DNA of 64,000 nt from positions 1 through 64,000 of the forward strand of contig JAGQTU010000007.1 in assembly GCA_020438865.1 (NCBI GenBank), written 5' to 3'. The position numbers and the translations under genes were made by a program. Shown here in pieces: positions 24,013-35,322 of this stretch. The stretch is from Mycobacterium sp. Lineage in GTDB: Bacteria; Actinomycetota; Actinomycetes; Mycobacteriales; Mycobacteriaceae. The notes beneath the pieces were generated by a model, which had not been told where the DNA came from, did not search any database, and saw only the letters and a list, made by a program, of their open reading frames with translations. Each line of letters begins with the position of its first letter. Position 1 is the first letter of the stretch.

Positions 24013-24915
24013 ATGATTCCGTCGGTCGGCAGCCGGGTCAGCATTCGCCACCGCCTGCCCACCGGAGAGTTCACCGACGTCATCGGGCACCTGCTGGCGT
24101 TGACCCCGAACGTGGTTGTGCGCTCGAAGTCCGGTGAACTGGTCGAGATCTCGCGCGACGATGTGGTGGCGATGCGCGAGCTGAGCCATCGGCCGGTGCG
24201 CGCCTCGGAAATTCGCGCGCTGGAGCACGCCGCCGCGCTGGCCTGGCCGGGCACCGAGCAGCACTGGCAGGACGGCTGGCTGCTGCGCGCCGCGGGCGGC
24301 TACACCAGCCGCGCGAATTCCGCTGTGCCGCTGGACTTTGCGGTCACGGTCGCGACCCTGCCGGCGATCGTCGACTGGTATGCCCGGCGCGGCCTGCCGC
24401 CGTGGCTGGCGCTGCCGGACCGGTTGGTCCCGGTGCGCGGGCTCGGCGGCGGCGCGGGCGTCAAGCAGACCCGGGTGATGGTCGCCGACCTGCCCGAGAC
24501 CACCACCGTCGCCGGCACGGTCCTGCTGGACCGGCCCGACGCGGCGTGGCTGGCCCGCTACGGCCGCGACGTCCCGCCCGCGGTGCTCACCGCGGTGGTC
24601 GACGGCGAGGTGGTGTTCGCCACCGCCGCGGACGCGGCGGTCGGACGCGGCGCGGTGACGACGGCCCCGGATGGCACGCGCTGGCTTGGCATTTCGGCCG
24701 TTCACGTCCCGGGCGAGCACCGCAGGCGCGGCCACGCCCGGGCGCTGTGCCGGGCCCTGCTGGCGTGGGGCGCCGACCGCGGTGCCGAGCGGGTCTACGT
24801 GCAGGTGCTGACCGACAACGCCGCCGCCATCGCGCTGTACGCCTCGCTGGGCTTCGGCCTGCACCATCATCATCGCTACGTCGATGCCCGCGACCTGATC
24901 GCCCGTAGGGTGTAG
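24013..24915 (+). CDS. GNAT-family N-acetyltransferase
   Basis: 300 residues. An N-terminal SH3-like or small beta domain (about 1-60: GSRVSIRHRLPTGEFTDVIG) is followed by a C-terminal GNAT domain with the acetyl-CoA loop VPGEHRRRGHARALCRALLA and VQVLTDNAAAIALYASLGFG. It is equivalent by place to Rv0428c. The substrate is unknown. It sits between def and xthA with tiny gaps (4 and 3 bp), so the three are one operon. Confidence 0.9.
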   Translation: MIPSVGSRVSIRHRLPTGEFTDVIGHLLALTPNVVVRSKSGELVEISRDDVVAMRELSHRPVRASEIRALEHAAALAWPGTEQHWQDGWLLRAAGGYTSRANSAVPLDFAVTVATLPAIVDWYARRGLPPWLALPDRLVPVRGLGGGAGVKQTRVMVADLPETTTVAGTVLLDRPDAAWLARYGRDVPPAVLTAVVDGEVVFATAADAAVGRGAVTTAPDGTRWLGISAVHVPGEHRRRGHARALCRALLAWGADRGAERVYVQVLTDNAAAIALYASLGFGLHHHHRYVDARDLIARRV

Positions 24916-24918
24916 GAC

Positions 24919-25749
24919 ATGCCCGCCGACGTCCTGCGCCTGGCCACCTGGAACGTGAATTCGATTCGCGCCCGGGTGGACCGCGTCGTCGACTGGCTGC
25001 AACGCGGCGACGTCGACGTGCTGGCGATGCAGGAGACCAAGTGCTCCGACGACCAGTTCCCGGCCATGCCGTTCGTGGCGGCCGGCTACGAGGTGGTGCA
25101 CTGCGGGTTCAACCAGTGGAACGGGGTGGCGATCGCGTCGCGGGTCGGCCTCGACGATGTGCAGGCGGGTTTCGAGGGCCAGCCGACCTGGAGCAAGGAC
25201 GGCGCCGATCCCGCTGCGGAGGCTCGCGCCTTGGGTGCCACCTGCGCGGGGGTTCGGGTGTGGAGCCTGTATGTTCCGAACGGTCGCACGCTGGCCGATC
25301 CGCACTACCGGTACAAGCTGGAATGGCTTGCCGCGCTCCGGGATACCGCGGAAACCTGGCTGCACGACGACCCCGACGCGCCAGTGGCGCTGGTCGGCGA
25401 CTGGAACATCGCGCCCACCGACGAAGACGTTTGGGATATGGCGGTTTTCGACGGCGCAACCCACGTCTCCGAGCCGGAGCGCAAGGCGTTCAACGCCATC
25501 GTCGACGCCCGGTTCACCGATGTGGTGCGGCCGTACACCCCCGGGCCCGGGGTGTACACCTATTGGGACTACACGCAGCTGGCGTTCCAGAAGCGACGCG
25601 GGATGCGCATCGACTTCATCCTCGGCTCACCCGGGCTGGCGCAGCGGGTGGTGCACGCCGAGATCGTCAAGGACGAACGCCGCCCCGGCAAGAAGGGCGA
25701 TCCGTCACCCAGCGATCACGCGCCCGTGCTGGTCGATCTGCGGCGTTGA
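24919..25749 (+). CDS. xthA: exodeoxyribonuclease III
   Basis: DNA-repair exonuclease and AP endonuclease of the EEP fold, 276 residues. Signature stretches are LATWNVNSIRARVDRVVDWL, the metal-binding Glu in LAMQETKCSD, LVGDWNIAPTDEDVWD, MRIDFILGS, and the catalytic SDHAPVLVDL. It starts 3 bases after the acetyltransferase and ends the def operon. Confidence 0.96.
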   Translation: MPADVLRLATWNVNSIRARVDRVVDWLQRGDVDVLAMQETKCSDDQFPAMPFVAAGYEVVHCGFNQWNGVAIASRVGLDDVQAGFEGQPTWSKDGADPAAEARALGATCAGVRVWSLYVPNGRTLADPHYRYKLEWLAALRDTAETWLHDDPDAPVALVGDWNIAPTDEDVWDMAVFDGATHVSEPERKAFNAIVDARFTDVVRPYTPGPGVYTYWDYTQLAFQKRRGMRIDFILGSPGLAQRVVHAEIVKDERRPGKKGDPSPSDHAPVLVDLRR

Positions 25750-25758
25750 TCCAGAGCC

Positions 25759-25791
25759 CACGCACACGTTGTGCGAGTGCGGGTGTGCGTG
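25759..25791. terminator. hairpin between convergent genes, possible bidirectional terminator
   Basis: A perfect 9-bp stem (CACGCACAC / GTGTGCGTG) with a 15-base loop sits between the convergent ends of xthA and the MDR gene. There is no T-tract, as is usual for mycobacterial terminator-like hairpins. Confidence 0.45.
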
Positions 25792-25811
25792 AGGTCTGAC
25801 TCAACGCAAAG

Positions 25812-26825
25812 TCAGCTGGGCTCGTTGATCTTCACCAGCATCTTGCCGATGTTGGCCCCGGTGAACAGACCGTTGAGCGCCTCGACGCAGCTCTCCAGGC
25901 CGTCGAGCACGGTCTCGCGGTGCACCAGCTTGCCCTCGGCCTCCCAGCGGCGCAGGTCGGCGTAGGCGTCCTCGAAGCGCTCCCACATGTCCAGGGCGTT
26001 GAAGCCCTGCATCGAGGCCGTCTTCGACAGCAGGTTGACGTAGTTGGCCGGGCCGGGATGCTCGCCGGTGAGGTAACTGGAGATCACCCCGCACAGCACC
26101 ACCCGCGCCTTCATCGCGAGCCGGCCGAGCACGGCGTCGAGGATCGGTCCGCCGACATTGTCGAAGTAGACGTTGACGCCCTTGGGGCAGTGCTGCTTGA
26201 GTGCGGCCCGCACATCTTCGTTCTTGTAGTCGATGCAGGCGTCGAAGCCGAAGTCCTCGACGACGGCCTTGCACTTCTCCGGCCCGCCGGCGATGCCGAC
26301 GACCCGCGCGCCGGCGATCTTGGCGATCTGTCCGGCCACCGAGCCGGTGGCCCCGGCCGCCGCGGAGACGACGACGGTCTCGCCCTCCCGTGGGCGCCCG
26401 ATGTCGGTCATGCCCATGTAGGCGGTGGCGCCGGTCGGTCCGTACATGCTCATCACCGCCAGCTGGTCGCTGCCCGGCGTCACCGGGGTGGCGAAGACGT
26501 CGTCGCGGATGATGCTGTAGTCCTGGAAGCCGGTCAGCGTGGTGACGACGTCGCCGACCTTGAACGCGTCGCAGCGGGTCTCGACGACCTCACCGATCCC
26601 GGCCGCGCGGATGACCTCACCGATCTGCACCGGCGGCAGATAGCCGGGCTGGTCGTTGAGCCAGGTGCGGGCCGCGGCGTCGAGGCCGACGTAGGTGGTG
26701 CGCAGCAGCGCCTCCCCGTCGGCGGGTGTCGGTGCCGGGGTGGACACCAACTCGGTGTCCTCGGGTTGCACCAGCGCGGTCGGGCGGCGGCGCAGCAGGA
26801 TCTGGCGGTTCTGCAAAGCGGGCAC
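25812..26825 (-). CDS. NADP-dependent MDR oxidoreductase (prostaglandin/leukotriene reductase type)
   Basis: 337 residues of the zinc-independent medium-chain dehydrogenase/reductase superfamily. Visible are LLRTTYVGLDAAARTWLND, the nucleotide-binding VVVSAAAGATGSVAGQIAKI, ARVVGIAGGPEKC, and VNVYFDNVGGPILDAVLG, typical of the curcumin/leukotriene B4 reductase branch. It reduces alkenals or enones with NADPH; the substrate is unknown. GTG start. It converges on xthA. Confidence 0.9.
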   Translation of the reverse strand: MPALQNRQILLRRRPTALVQPEDTELVSTPAPTPADGEALLRTTYVGLDAAARTWLNDQPGYLPPVQIGEVIRAAGIGEVVETRCDAFKVGDVVTTLTGFQDYSIIRDDVFATPVTPGSDQLAVMSMYGPTGATAYMGMTDIGRPREGETVVVSAAAGATGSVAGQIAKIAGARVVGIAGGPEKCKAVVEDFGFDACIDYKNEDVRAALKQHCPKGVNVYFDNVGGPILDAVLGRLAMKARVVLCGVISSYLTGEHPGPANYVNLLSKTASMQGFNALDMWERFEDAYADLRRWEAEGKLVHRETVLDGLESCVEALNGLFTGANIGKMLVKINEPS

Positions 26826-26875
26826 GGACAGTGAAACTACCCAACGCAGCGGCGCTTTCGTGGGCGGTTGCGGGT

Positions 26876-28132
26876 TCAGCCGTAGACGACGGCCGCGGTG
26901 AGCGCGGCGCCGAAAACCAGCGACGGCACCGCCATCGCGGCGAGGAACCCGAGCCCGAAGCGGCGGCCGCCCGCGGTGAAGGCCAGCACGGTCTTGACGA
27001 TCAGGTTGGAACCGAGCGCGGCGGCGACGGAGACGAGCGCGGTGTCGACGGTGATATCCCCCTTCGCGGCGAGGCTGGCCGCCGCGACCGAGCCCGCGTG
27101 GGCGTCGGCGAGGCCCGCCGCGAAGGCGGCCAGCACGGCGCCGCGCGGCCCGAGCACGGCGGCGCCCCAGCGCCCGACCAGCAGCGCGCCGGTCAGCACG
27201 GCGGCCAGGATGAGCGCGGGGCGCAACGCGAACGGCCGGCCCTCCGGTATCGGGTGCGGCTCATCGGGCTCGGCGGCATCCTGGTCCCGCGCCCTCGATG
27301 CGCCCCGATAGACCATCGCTGCGACCACCAGGAGCACCAGCAGCCCGGCGAGGACCGGCAGCCACAACCGGCGCAGCACCTCGACATCGACGAGTCCGAT
27401 CACCACGAGCAGTTGCACGAAGGTGGCCAGGCTGGCGAGCAACGCGCCGGCGAGCGGTGCCCGCAGGCCGGCGACCGTCCGGCTGACCCGGCCCATCGAC
27501 GCCGTGGTCGCGGTGGCCGACACGAACCCGCCCGCCAGGCCGGTCACCAACAGCCCGCGTTGCGGGCCGAGAGCGCGTACCCCGATGTAGCCGACCCAGC
27601 CGATACCGGTGAGGAGCACCACCAGCAGCCAGATCTTCGCCGGGTTGAGCACACCGTAGGGACCGATCCCCTGGTCGGGCAGCAGCGGCAGGATCACGAA
27701 CGCCACCACGAAGAACTTGATGGCGTCCTCGAGTTCGACCTCGCTGACGATCTCGCGGGCGAAGCGGTGGATGCGCCCCTTGGACACCAGCAGGCCGGCA
27801 ACGACCACGGCGAGCGCGACCGCCAACCCCGGCCGGGTGTAGGCGAGGGCGCCGAGGAGGTAGGCGACCACGGCGGCGATCTCGGTGGTGGTGCCAGGGT
27901 CGTCCGCGCTGGTGCGGAAGTACGCCAGCGCCAGCATCGCCACCACCCCGGCCAGCCCGACCACCACGGTCCAGGTGCCGAAATTGGCGGCGACGGCACC
28001 GACCAGTGCCAACAGGGCGAACGATCTGGATCCGGCGGGCAGTTCCCGGTGATGGCTGCGTTCGCGCTCGAAGCCGAGGAGCAGCCCGATGGCGAGCGCC
28101 ACCAGGAACGGTTGGAGCTGCTGCCAATCCAT
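26876..28132 (-). CDS. MgtC/SapB N-terminal plus DUF4010 membrane protein
   Basis: 418 residues from the ATG at 28132, where the MgtC-like core MDWQQLQPFLVALAIGLLLG begins. GFERER and SRSFALLALVGAVAANFG follow, then a DUF4010 C-terminal membrane domain with about eight helices (ALGPQRGLLVTGLAGGFVSA, ATTASMGRVSR). About 12 membrane segments in total. Relatives are linked to magnesium homeostasis or to uncharacterised transport. The ligand is not visible from sequence. It lies between the exporter and the MDR gene, all on the minus strand. Confidence 0.85.
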   Translation of the reverse strand: MDWQQLQPFLVALAIGLLLGFERERSHHRELPAGSRSFALLALVGAVAANFGTWTVVVGLAGVVAMLALAYFRTSADDPGTTTEIAAVVAYLLGALAYTRPGLAVALAVVVAGLLVSKGRIHRFAREIVSEVELEDAIKFFVVAFVILPLLPDQGIGPYGVLNPAKIWLLVVLLTGIGWVGYIGVRALGPQRGLLVTGLAGGFVSATATTASMGRVSRTVAGLRAPLAGALLASLATFVQLLVVIGLVDVEVLRRLWLPVLAGLLVLLVVAAMVYRGASRARDQDAAEPDEPHPIPEGRPFALRPALILAAVLTGALLVGRWGAAVLGPRGAVLAAFAAGLADAHAGSVAAASLAAKGDITVDTALVSVAAALGSNLIVKTVLAFTAGGRRFGLGFLAAMAVPSLVFGAALTAAVVYG

Positions 28133-28275
28133 GACCGACCCCCGCCCGCCAGACCACCGGACCGACCGCCCGATTCCGTTCGGTCCCATGATCGTAGACA
28201 CGACGGGGTCAGCGGGCGATACGGCACCTGCCCCGGGGCCGGATCATCAAGAGCCGCAACGCCATCGGCGGGTGG

Positions 28276-30036
28276 CTACGCGTCGGTGTCGGCGCCGCCG
28301 TATCGGCCGGGGTTGAACAGCGAGGCGATCGCCCCGATCACCATCATCAGCGCGGCGGCGCCGAAGACCACCACCAGACCGCTGTGGAAGGGCTCGATGA
28401 TCAGGTTCGGGAAGAACGTCTTGCCGGTCAGCACCTCGGCGTTGACGCCGGGCTGCTGCAGCGCGTTGTGCGGTGCCAGCAGTTCGGCGATCGGGTTGTA
28501 GCCGAGGAACGCCGCGAACAGGCTGCCCACCGGTGGCATGTTGGCCACCTCGTTGGCCACCGAGGCCGACACCCCCTGCTGCTGCAGCCCGCGGCTCATC
28601 GCGTCCGGCAGCGTGGCCGCCAGCCCGACGATCATCAGCGAGAAGAAGATGCCGATCGACAGCGACGAGCCCGCATTGAAGAACGTGGCCCGGACACCGG
28701 AGGCCGCACCGCGCTGCGAGGCCGGGACGCTGGACATGATCGCCGCGGTGTTCGGCGCGGTGAAGATGCCGCCACCGAGCCCGTTGAGGAACACCAGCAC
28801 CGCGAAGACCCAGTAGTTGAAGTTCACCGGGATCAGCAACAGTGCCACGAAAGTCACCGCCATCAGCACCATGCCGCCGACGGTGAACGGCCGCGCACCG
28901 AACCGGTCGGCCAGCGAGCCGGCGATGGGCGCCGCCGCCAGAAAGCCGAAGGTGGCGGGCAGCAGGTAGATACCCGCCCACAGCGGGGTGGACTCAAAGC
29001 TGTAGCCGTGCAACGGAAGCCAGATGCCCTGCAGCCAGATGATGAGCATGAACTGCAACCCGCCGCGGCCCACCGAGGACATCAGCCCGGCCAGGTTGCC
29101 CATCCCGAACGCCGCCGACCGGAACAGCCGGACGTCGACCATGGGTTGCGGGACCCGGAGCTCGACGAGGCAGAACAGCGCCAGCAGCGCCAGGCCGCCG
29201 ATGATGGCGGCGAGCACCTTCGGGTTGGTCCACCCAGTCGTCGAGCCGCCGTAGGGCTGGATCCCGTAGGTGATGCCGATGAGCAGAACGGTCAGGCCCA
29301 CGCCGAAGGTGAGCGTGCCCGCCCAGTCCATCCGGCCGGGGCTACGCACACCGAGTTCCTTGAGCGAGCGCACGCTCCACAGGGTGCCGATGACGCCGAT
29401 CGGCACGCCGACCCAGAAGATGGCCTGCCAGTGGATCTCGGAGAGCACCCCGCCGATCAGCAGGCCCAGGAACGAGCCGGAGACCGCCGCGACCATGTTC
29501 ACGCCCAGCGCCATGCCGCGCTGATTGGACGGGAACGCGTCGGTGAGGATGGCCGACGACGAGGACATCAGCATCGCGCCGCCGACGCCCTGGACCACCC
29601 GCCACCCGATCAGCCAGATCGCCCCGCCGTCGAGGTGGAAGGGGTCGAAGGACAGCGCGATCGCGGCCAGCGTGAACACGACGAAGCCGATGTTGTACAT
29701 CCGGACGCGGCCGAACATGTCGCCGAGCCGGCCGAACGGCACCACCAGCACGGCGGTCACCACCAAATAGCCCATCAGCATCCACAGCAGGTAGCTGACG
29801 TTGCCGGGGGCCAGCGGGTTGAGGCCGATGCCGCGGAAGATGGCGGGCAGTGAGATCAGCACGATCGAGGCGTTGACGGCGGCCAGCAGGATGCCCAGCG
29901 TGGTGTTGGACAGCACCACCCACTTGTAGTGCGGGTGGTCGTGATCCATCCGGCGGCGACGGCGGTCGGTCTCGGCCAGGGCCGCGTCGGGGGCGGGCGC
30001 GATGTCGGGGTTCGTCATCTCGGCTTCGGTCGTCAC
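28276..30036 (-). CDS. MFS drug exporter, DHA2 family (14 TMS)
   Basis: 586 residues from the GTG at 30036, with GAGAG upstream; a TTG 24 bases earlier and an ATG at 30021 are alternatives. The cytoplasmic start MDHDHPHYKWVVLSNTTLG leads into helix 1. Motif A appears as GRLGDMFGRVRMYN, motif C-like glycines in AAVSGSFLGLLIGG, and the second half repeats GSLADRFGARPFTVGG. A large loop of about 90 residues occurs before the last helix, as in EmrB/QacA-type proton-driven multidrug exporters. No adjacent TetR/MarR regulator is present. It diverges from the thiC riboswitch. Confidence 0.9.
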   Translation of the reverse strand: MTTEAEMTNPDIAPAPDAALAETDRRRRRMDHDHPHYKWVVLSNTTLGILLAAVNASIVLISLPAIFRGIGLNPLAPGNVSYLLWMLMGYLVVTAVLVVPFGRLGDMFGRVRMYNIGFVVFTLAAIALSFDPFHLDGGAIWLIGWRVVQGVGGAMLMSSSSAILTDAFPSNQRGMALGVNMVAAVSGSFLGLLIGGVLSEIHWQAIFWVGVPIGVIGTLWSVRSLKELGVRSPGRMDWAGTLTFGVGLTVLLIGITYGIQPYGGSTTGWTNPKVLAAIIGGLALLALFCLVELRVPQPMVDVRLFRSAAFGMGNLAGLMSSVGRGGLQFMLIIWLQGIWLPLHGYSFESTPLWAGIYLLPATFGFLAAAPIAGSLADRFGARPFTVGGMVLMAVTFVALLLIPVNFNYWVFAVLVFLNGLGGGIFTAPNTAAIMSSVPASQRGAASGVRATFFNAGSSLSIGIFFSLMIVGLAATLPDAMSRGLQQQGVSASVANEVANMPPVGSLFAAFLGYNPIAELLAPHNALQQPGVNAEVLTGKTFFPNLIIEPFHSGLVVVFGAAALMMVIGAIASLFNPGRYGGADTDA

Positions 30037-30171
30037 GGAGCACTCTCGTTTCGTATGCAATCAGTTACGGGCATGCACAGGGCGCGGAAGGCGCAAACGC
30101 ATATGTTAGCTATACAAATCATCGAAAGACCAATCGTTATTCCCGCGCTACGTTGGGTACTGCAGGACCAC

Positions 30172-30262
30172 CCACACGGGAGCGCACTGCCAGTGCGCTG
30201 AGAGGACGGCTAGCGAGCCGTCGACCGTACGAACCTGACCGGGTAATGCCGGCGTAGGGAGT
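30172..30262 (+). promoter_or_regulatory. TPP (THI-box) riboswitch upstream of thiC
   Basis: Conserved TPP aptamer blocks are CACGGGAGCGC at the start, GCGCTGAGAGG (30185-30195 region), GAACCTGACCGGGTAATGCC and GGCGTAGGGAG. The aptamer's 3' end abuts the ribosome-binding site AGGGAG, 10 bases before the thiC ATG, which predicts translational masking when thiamin pyrophosphate is bound. Confidence 0.95.
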
Positions 30263-30264
30263 GA

Positions 30265-32710
<2,446 letters not shown>

Positions 32711-32714
<4 letters not shown>

Positions 32715-33337
32715 GTCCAAGCCTCACCCTCGACGACATCGCCGGTGTCGCGCACGCACCCGCGGGCACCCCGGCAGGCGTCGTCGTCTTGACCCACGGC
32801 GCCGGTGGCAGCCGCGAATCACCTCTGCTCGTCCGCATCTGTGACGAGTGGGCGCAGCGCGGGTGGCTCGCGGTGCGCTACAACCTGCCCTATCGCCGGC
32901 GCCGCCCGAAGGGCCCGCCGTCGGGGTCGGCCACCGCCGACCGCGCCGGCGTTCTCGAGGCCGTCGAGGTGGTGCGCGGGCTCGCGGACGGGCCGGTGAT
33001 CGCCGGTGGGCACTCCTACGGCGGCCGGCAGACCTCCATGGTGGTCGCCGAGCACCCCGGACTGGTCGACGTCCTGACGCTGTTCTCCTATCCGCTGCAC
33101 CCACCCGGCAAGCCCGACCGCCTGCGCACCGAGCACTTCGCCGCCATCACCGCGCCCACGGTGTTCACCCACGGCGCCGCCGACCCGTTCGGCAGCATCG
33201 AGGAACTGCGCTCGGCCGCGGAACTCATCGCGGCGCCCATCGAGATCGTCGAGATCACCGGCGCGCGGCACGACCTGGGCTCCAAGACCCTGGATGTGCC
33301 CAAGATGGCCGTCGACGCGGCGATTCGGATGCGCTGA
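32711..33337 (+). CDS. alpha/beta hydrolase (KANL3/Tex30-like)
   Basis: 208 residues. Alpha/beta-hydrolase landmarks: oxyanion-hole VVVLTHGAGGSRESP, nucleophile elbow GGHSYGG (Ser in GHSYG), PTVFTHGAADPFG with the acid Asp, and ITGARHDLG with the catalytic His. The small size and motif spacing match the Tex30/dienelactone-hydrolase-like family. It is translationally coupled to thiD, as in M. tuberculosis (Rv0421c), so it belongs to the thiamin transcript although no thiamin role is known. Confidence 0.88.
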
Positions 33338-33347
33338 CCTGCTCCGG

Positions 33348-33353
33348 TACCGT
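33348..33353 (+). promoter_or_regulatory. -10 element for a leaderless monooxygenase transcript
   Basis: TACCGT (TANNNT) ends 6 bases before the ATG at 33360, consistent with a leaderless start and with the gene being separate from the thiC operon. Confidence 0.45.
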
Positions 33354-33359
33354 CGAAAC

Positions 33360-34847
33360 ATGGCCGAGCATCAGTTCGACGCAATCATCGTCGGCGCCGG
33401 ATTCGGTGGAATCGGGGCGGCGATCCAGCTCAAGCGGCTGGGTTTCGACGATTTCGTGCTTCTCGAGCGCGAGGACGACCTGGGCGGAACGTGGTACGTC
33501 AACCATTACCCCGGGCTGGCGGTCGATGTGCCCACCACCAGCTACTCGTACTTCTTCGAGCCCAACCCCAACTGGTCGCGCCTGTTCTCCACCGGCACGG
33601 AGATCAAGCAGTACGCCGACGACGTCGCCGACAAGTACGACGTGCGCCGCCACATCCGGTTCAACACGACCGTCGAGGGCGCCCGGTGGGATGAGGACGC
33701 CAACGTGTGGCGGGTCGCGCTGGCCGGTGGCGAGACGCTCACCGCGCGATACCTGATCACCGCCACCGGCTTCCTGTCCCAGCCGCTGACCCCCGAGATC
33801 CCGGGCATCACCGGCTTCGAGGGCACGATCATCCACACCGCCGACTGGGACGACAGTTACGACCCGACCAACCGCCGCATCGGCATCATCGGCACCGGCG
33901 CGACGGCCGTCCAGCTCATCCCCGAATTGGCCAAGGTCGCGGCCGACCTCACGGTCTACCAGCGCACCCCGATCTGGGTGGTGCCGAAGATCGACGTGCC
34001 GTTCTCCGCGCGGGCCAAGAAGCTGTTCGCCCGGCTGCCGCTGGCCCAGCGCGCCATCCGGGTCGTCACCGACGCGCTGTACGAACTCATGGTCTACGTC
34101 GCCGTGGTGCACCGCCGGACCTTCCGCGGCCGGTTCAACATCGCCGCGAGCGACCTGGCCAAGATGTACCGGTTCGTCACGATCCGCGACAAGGATCTGC
34201 GGCGCAGGCTCACTCCGGACTACGACTTCGGGTGCAAACGGCCGACGTTCTCCAACGGCTATTACCAGTCGTTCACCAAATCCAATGTGCACCTGCAGGA
34301 CAGCGGTATCGACCGGATCGAACCGGACGGCATCGTGGCCAACGACGGCACCAAGGCCGTCATCGACACCCTCGTGCTGGCAACCGGATTCGATCTGTGG
34401 GAGGCCAACTTCCCGGCCATCGAGGTGGTCGGCCGCGAGGGCCGCAACCTAGGAAAGTGGTGGCGCGAAACGCGATTCCAGGCCTACCAGGGTGTCGCCG
34501 TGCCGTACTTCCCCAACTTCCTCAGCCTCGCCAGCCCGTACGCGTTCATCGGCCTGAACTTCTTCAACACGATGGAGTACCAGATGCGGCACATGGACCG
34601 GCTGTTCGGTGAGGTCAAGCGTCGCGGGGCCGGCACCTTCGAGGTCACCGAGGAGGCCAACGCCCGCTACCTGGACCGGATGACCGAGTTGCTCGGCGAT
34701 TCGGTGTTCACCCTCGGCAACTGCGCTTCGGCCCGGTCGTATTATTTCAATCCCCGTGGTGAAGCGACCCTGCTGCGACCGATGTCGATGCGGGCCGCGG
34801 TGCGAGAGGCGTCCGAGTACCCCTTGAGCGACTACCACATCAGTTGA
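33360..34847 (+). CDS. flavin-containing (Baeyer-Villiger type) monooxygenase
   Basis: 495 residues. FAD-binding GAGFGGIGAA near the N-terminus, DLGGTWYVNHYPGLAVDVPT typical of Baeyer-Villiger enzymes, the fingerprint FEGTIIHTADW (FxGxxxHxxxW), and the NADPH-binding GIIGTGATAVQLIPELAK. It oxidises a ketone or similar lipid or steroid-like substrate using NADPH and oxygen; the substrate is not known. Mycobacteria have many paralogues (EthA-like and others). A small membrane-protein gene follows 16 bases later. Confidence 0.92.
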   Translation: MAEHQFDAIIVGAGFGGIGAAIQLKRLGFDDFVLLEREDDLGGTWYVNHYPGLAVDVPTTSYSYFFEPNPNWSRLFSTGTEIKQYADDVADKYDVRRHIRFNTTVEGARWDEDANVWRVALAGGETLTARYLITATGFLSQPLTPEIPGITGFEGTIIHTADWDDSYDPTNRRIGIIGTGATAVQLIPELAKVAADLTVYQRTPIWVVPKIDVPFSARAKKLFARLPLAQRAIRVVTDALYELMVYVAVVHRRTFRGRFNIAASDLAKMYRFVTIRDKDLRRRLTPDYDFGCKRPTFSNGYYQSFTKSNVHLQDSGIDRIEPDGIVANDGTKAVIDTLVLATGFDLWEANFPAIEVVGREGRNLGKWWRETRFQAYQGVAVPYFPNFLSLASPYAFIGLNFFNTMEYQMRHMDRLFGEVKRRGAGTFEVTEEANARYLDRMTELLGDSVFTLGNCASARSYYFNPRGEATLLRPMSMRAAVREASEYPLSDYHIS

Positions 34848-34863
34848 GCCAGGAAGGGCGTCG

Positions 34864-35127
34864 ATGTCTGCAGGGCACCGTTTGATCCAGATCGCCGGGC
34901 TGGGGGTGGCGGCCACCGGGCTGTCGCACTTCGTCCGCCCGGAACTGTTCGAGTCGGTCACCGCCTCGGCGTTCCCGGACAACACGCTGCAGCACACCTA
35001 CATCGACGGCGCCATCGAGACCGCGATCGGGGTGGGTCTGATCGCGCCGAAGACCCGCAAGCTGGCGGTGGCCGGACTGCTGGCCTACGGCGCGTACCTG
35101 GGGATCAGCGTCGCCCGTAACCGCTGA
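34864..35127 (+). CDS. small conserved membrane protein
   Basis: 87 residues with three short hydrophobic stretches (IQIAGLGVAATGLSHF, GAIETAIGVGLIAP, LAVAGLLAYGAYLGIS). I recognise it only as a mycobacterial hypothetical. It has GGAAGGG just before the ATG and lies 16 bp after the monooxygenase, so it is probably co-expressed with it. Confidence 0.75.
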   Translation: MSAGHRLIQIAGLGVAATGLSHFVRPELFESVTASAFPDNTLQHTYIDGAIETAIGVGLIAPKTRKLAVAGLLAYGAYLGISVARNR

Positions 35128-35322
35128 CCGGCCGCTGAAGGATCAAGGTCACAAATCCAGAACGGTTTACGTCAGCGTCAGATCTTTCGCCTACCCTAAG
35201 TGGGCACGGCGACGTAGGTCGTTGGCGAGGATGCCACGCTGAACTGGGTCGGGGATACCGTGCCGGACCGGCGTGGGTACGCAACAGCGCACCCATCGCC
35301 GGTCCGCATTAGTTTTGGGGCC
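35128..35322. other. intergenic region between the small membrane protein and the APC permease
   Basis: 195 bp with no credible gene. It contains a relatively AT-rich patch (about 35140-35200) and no clear -10/-35 pair or strong hairpin. Presumably it holds the promoter of the permease gene. Confidence 0.4.

Noticed and set aside
28384..29853. 489-codon plus-strand frame opposite the MFS exporter
   Set aside because: Shadow frame; product has no hydrophobic core or motif, and the exporter on the other strand is complete.
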